Source of the DNA: Erpobdella octoculata
Lineage: Eukaryota; Annelida; Clitellata; Hirudinida; Erpobdellidae
DNA: 64,000 nt
Assembly (NCBI GenBank): GCA_963978895.1
Contig: OZ022247.1
Location: 201,501 to 265,500 of the forward strand
Reading direction: 5' to 3'
The notes under the pieces were generated by a model. It saw only the letters and a list, made by a program, of their open reading frames with translations. It was not told where the DNA came from and ran no database searches. Shown piece after piece: positions 63,101 through 64,000 of the stretch; within the stretch, counting starts at the first letter, position 1, and each line of letters opens with the position of its first letter. Position numbers and translations under genes: made by a program.

Positions 63101-63650
63101 ATACAAATGACATCGACAATACAAATGACACCGGCAATACAAATGACATCAACAATACAAATGACATCAACAATACAAACAACATCAACAATATAAACGA
63201 CATCAAAAATACAAATGACACCGACAATACAAATGACACCGACAATACAAATGACACCGGCAATACAAATGACACCGGCAATACAAATGACATCAACAAT
63301 ACAAATGACATCAACAATACAAACAACATCAACAATATAAACGACACCAAAAATACAAATGATATCGACAATACAAATGACATCGATGATAGAAATGACA
63401 TCAACGATACAAATGACATCGACAATACAAATGACATCAACAATGCAAATGACATCAACAATACAAACAACATCAACAATATAAACTACATCAAAAATAC
63501 AAATGACATCAACAATACAAACAACATCAACAATATAAACTACATCAAAAATACAAATGACATCTGACCTCTGCAGCATAACTTCTAGACCCGAGCACTG
63601 ACTCATGACACTGGCCATCTTGTAGACGACTTCACAATCGATGTCAGAAT
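56476..63650 (-). CDS. UBR4: UBR4 E3 ubiquitin ligase, C-terminal 17 coding exons (partial)
   Basis: Very large N-recognin-type E3 ligase of protein quality control; the Drosophila orthologue is pushover/calossin. Only the C-terminal 728 residues lie here; the gene continues beyond the right edge. Family landmarks: [108 protein letters not shown]. The hemi-RING ([16 protein letters not shown], then [19 protein letters not shown] and [15 protein letters not shown]) and the adjoining UZI region ([50 protein letters not shown]) form the catalytic end. The protein ends [20 protein letters not shown]. Catalytic-module Cys and His residues appear intact. Stop TGA 56476-56478. Confidence 0.96.
57530..57862. 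repeat. ~61-bp CAA-rich minisatellite in UBR4 intron
   Basis: Tandem copies built from (caa)n, cacgacttcctcgcc and gacatgactttctcat blocks run to within 5 bp of the donor of the exon at 57867. The last copies are nearly identical. Confidence 0.88.
58337..58560. repeat. 43-bp minisatellite copying the 3' edge of a UBR4 exon
   Basis: Units in register at 58371, 58414, 58457, 58500 and 58543 each contain tgtttatgacgtaaa and tgtacaactta. The rightmost is the real exon edge (minus strand GTCATAAACAC then gtaagt). Two further copies keep an intact donor (58371, 58500). Two have cttatatg in place of cttacgtg, which destroys the GT (58414, 58457). Confidence 0.93.
58755..59020. repeat. 23-bp minisatellite, about 11 copies
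   Basis: The unit gtgggtgacggagtgaaaca plus ttg repeats in the UBR4 intron between exons 59136-59261 and 58548-58742. The terminal copies read gaatgag or gaacgag instead of gacggag. The minus-strand MFHS(V/F)THQC frames are artefacts. Confidence 0.95.
59415..59865. repeat. ~60-70-bp higher-order CAT/minisatellite array
   Basis: About six copies of a composite unit: (atc)n, then aactctaacatcattatcat, then aacactaacattggcaatca. It lies in the UBR4 intron before the exon at 59877. Unit length varies by (ATC)n slippage. Confidence 0.9.
60335..60480. repeat. (ATC)n / caacaa(a/t)atatagt composite repeat
   Basis: Tandem composite of catcatcat and acaaaaatatagtcatcatc blocks in the UBR4 intron between 60257 and 60490. 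The D- and I-rich frames are artefacts. Confidence 0.85.
63038..63562. repeat. 18-bp minisatellite, about 29 copies
   Basis: The unit atacaaatgacatcaaca repeats with small variants (accggc, atcgac, ataaac) through the UBR4 intron between exons 63569-63650 and 62856-63009. The 18-bp period (a multiple of 3) keeps long open frames (FVLSMS / IVDVIC types) on the minus strand that are not genes. Confidence 0.95.
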
Positions 63651-63654
63651 CTGT

Positions 63655-64000
63655 TGAGATAACAATCGTTAATTGTGATTATAGTGATAGTGTTGCGATG
63701 ATATAGTATTGTGGTGATGATAGCGATACTGTAATGATGGTGATAGTATTTTAATGATAATGATACTGTAGTGACAGTGATATTATTGTGATGATTATGA
63801 TACTGTAATATGATGGTGATAGTATTTAAATGATAATGATACTGTAATGATTATGATACTGTAATATGATGGTGATAGTATTTAAATGATAATGATACTG
63901 TAATGATGGCGATAGTATTGTAATGATAACGATAGTATTGTGACGATTACGATACAGTAATGATGGTGATAATATTGTGGTTCTAATGGTGATAGCACAT
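63655..64000. repeat. GAT/GTGATACTGTAAT-rich tandem repeat, cut by the right edge
   Basis: Variable units of gatgatagtgatactgtaat fill the UBR4 intron to the end of the window. Confidence 0.85.

Larger units (their letters stand above)
56476..63650 (-). other. UBR4: UBR4 coding exon map (in-window part)
   Basis: Transcript order: 63569-63650, 62856-63009, 62359-62484, 61740-61930, 61472-61657, 61176-61278, 60776-60901, 60490-60579, 60132-60257, 59877-60010, 59136-59261, 58548-58742, 58172-58256, 57867-58006, 57353-57446, 56890-57052, 56476-56543. Total 2189 nt; the first exon enters in phase 1 (two bases complete a codon begun outside the window). All junctions keep frame with GT-AG borders. 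The catalytic hemi-RING/UZI region spans the exons from 60257 down to about 58548. Confidence 0.9.

Noticed and set aside
62844..63618. Minus-strand 211- and 255-codon repetitive hydrophobic proteins
   Set aside because: 18-bp intronic minisatellite fused by chance with two genuine UBR4 exons at its ends.

Overview
This is a stretch of an intron-rich, AT-rich animal nuclear genome. All five genes are metazoan families split by short GT-AG introns, mostly about 50-600 bp. The DNA between and inside the genes is packed with micro- and minisatellites. The gene set (importin-9, MAGI, a Bitesize/synaptotagmin-like protein, a Shaker-type Kv1 channel, UBR4) and the compact introns suggest an invertebrate bilaterian. 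I cannot name the phylum from sequence alone. I saw no bacterial features, CRISPR arrays, rRNA or tRNA genes, and no reverse transcriptase or transposase.

Layout, left to right: (1) IPO9, minus strand, 2277-12124, complete in 23 coding exons, 1061 aa. (2) A 2.9 kb AT-rich spacer. (3) MAGI, minus strand, 14997-27287, complete in 17 coding exons, 1270 aa, with five canonical PDZ domains, an N-terminal degenerate PDZ0, a partial guanylate-kinase-like region and only one WW domain. (4) A 7.3 kb divergent spacer. (5) A synaptotagmin-like (Slp/Bitesize) gene, plus strand, 34636-44986, 11 coding exons, about 2394 aa, with a Rab-binding head, FYVE-type zinc finger, a 4.3 kb exon ending in a Q/E/R/K/L coiled coil, and tandem C2 domains. 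(6) A Shaker/Kv1 potassium channel, minus strand, 46235-49283, 3 coding exons, 840 aa. (7) A 7.2 kb repeat-dominated spacer with very long pure tetranucleotide arrays. (8) The last 17 coding exons of UBR4, minus strand, 56476-63650, continuing past the right edge.

Exon models were built by joining open segments at GT-AG sites and checking reading phase across every junction. The IPO9, MAGI, Kv and UBR4 sets each sum to an intact frame. The genes are not a functional cluster: nuclear import, junction/synapse scaffolding, Rab-dependent membrane trafficking, K+ conductance and ubiquitin ligation. MAGI, Slp and Kv are all consistent with epithelial or neuronal polarity.

The most unusual pattern is that several intronic tandem repeats start at an exon edge and carry extra copies of the splice site (IPO9 introns 11, 14 and 22; MAGI intron 3; the UBR4 intron at 58257-58547). 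Other points of interest are an 8-residue tandem repeat in the Slp coiled coil, C2 domains lacking the usual Ca2+-binding acidic residues, an Arg at the TEA-sensitivity position and a ~144-residue S3-S4 linker in the Kv channel, and the apparent loss of the first WW domain of MAGI.
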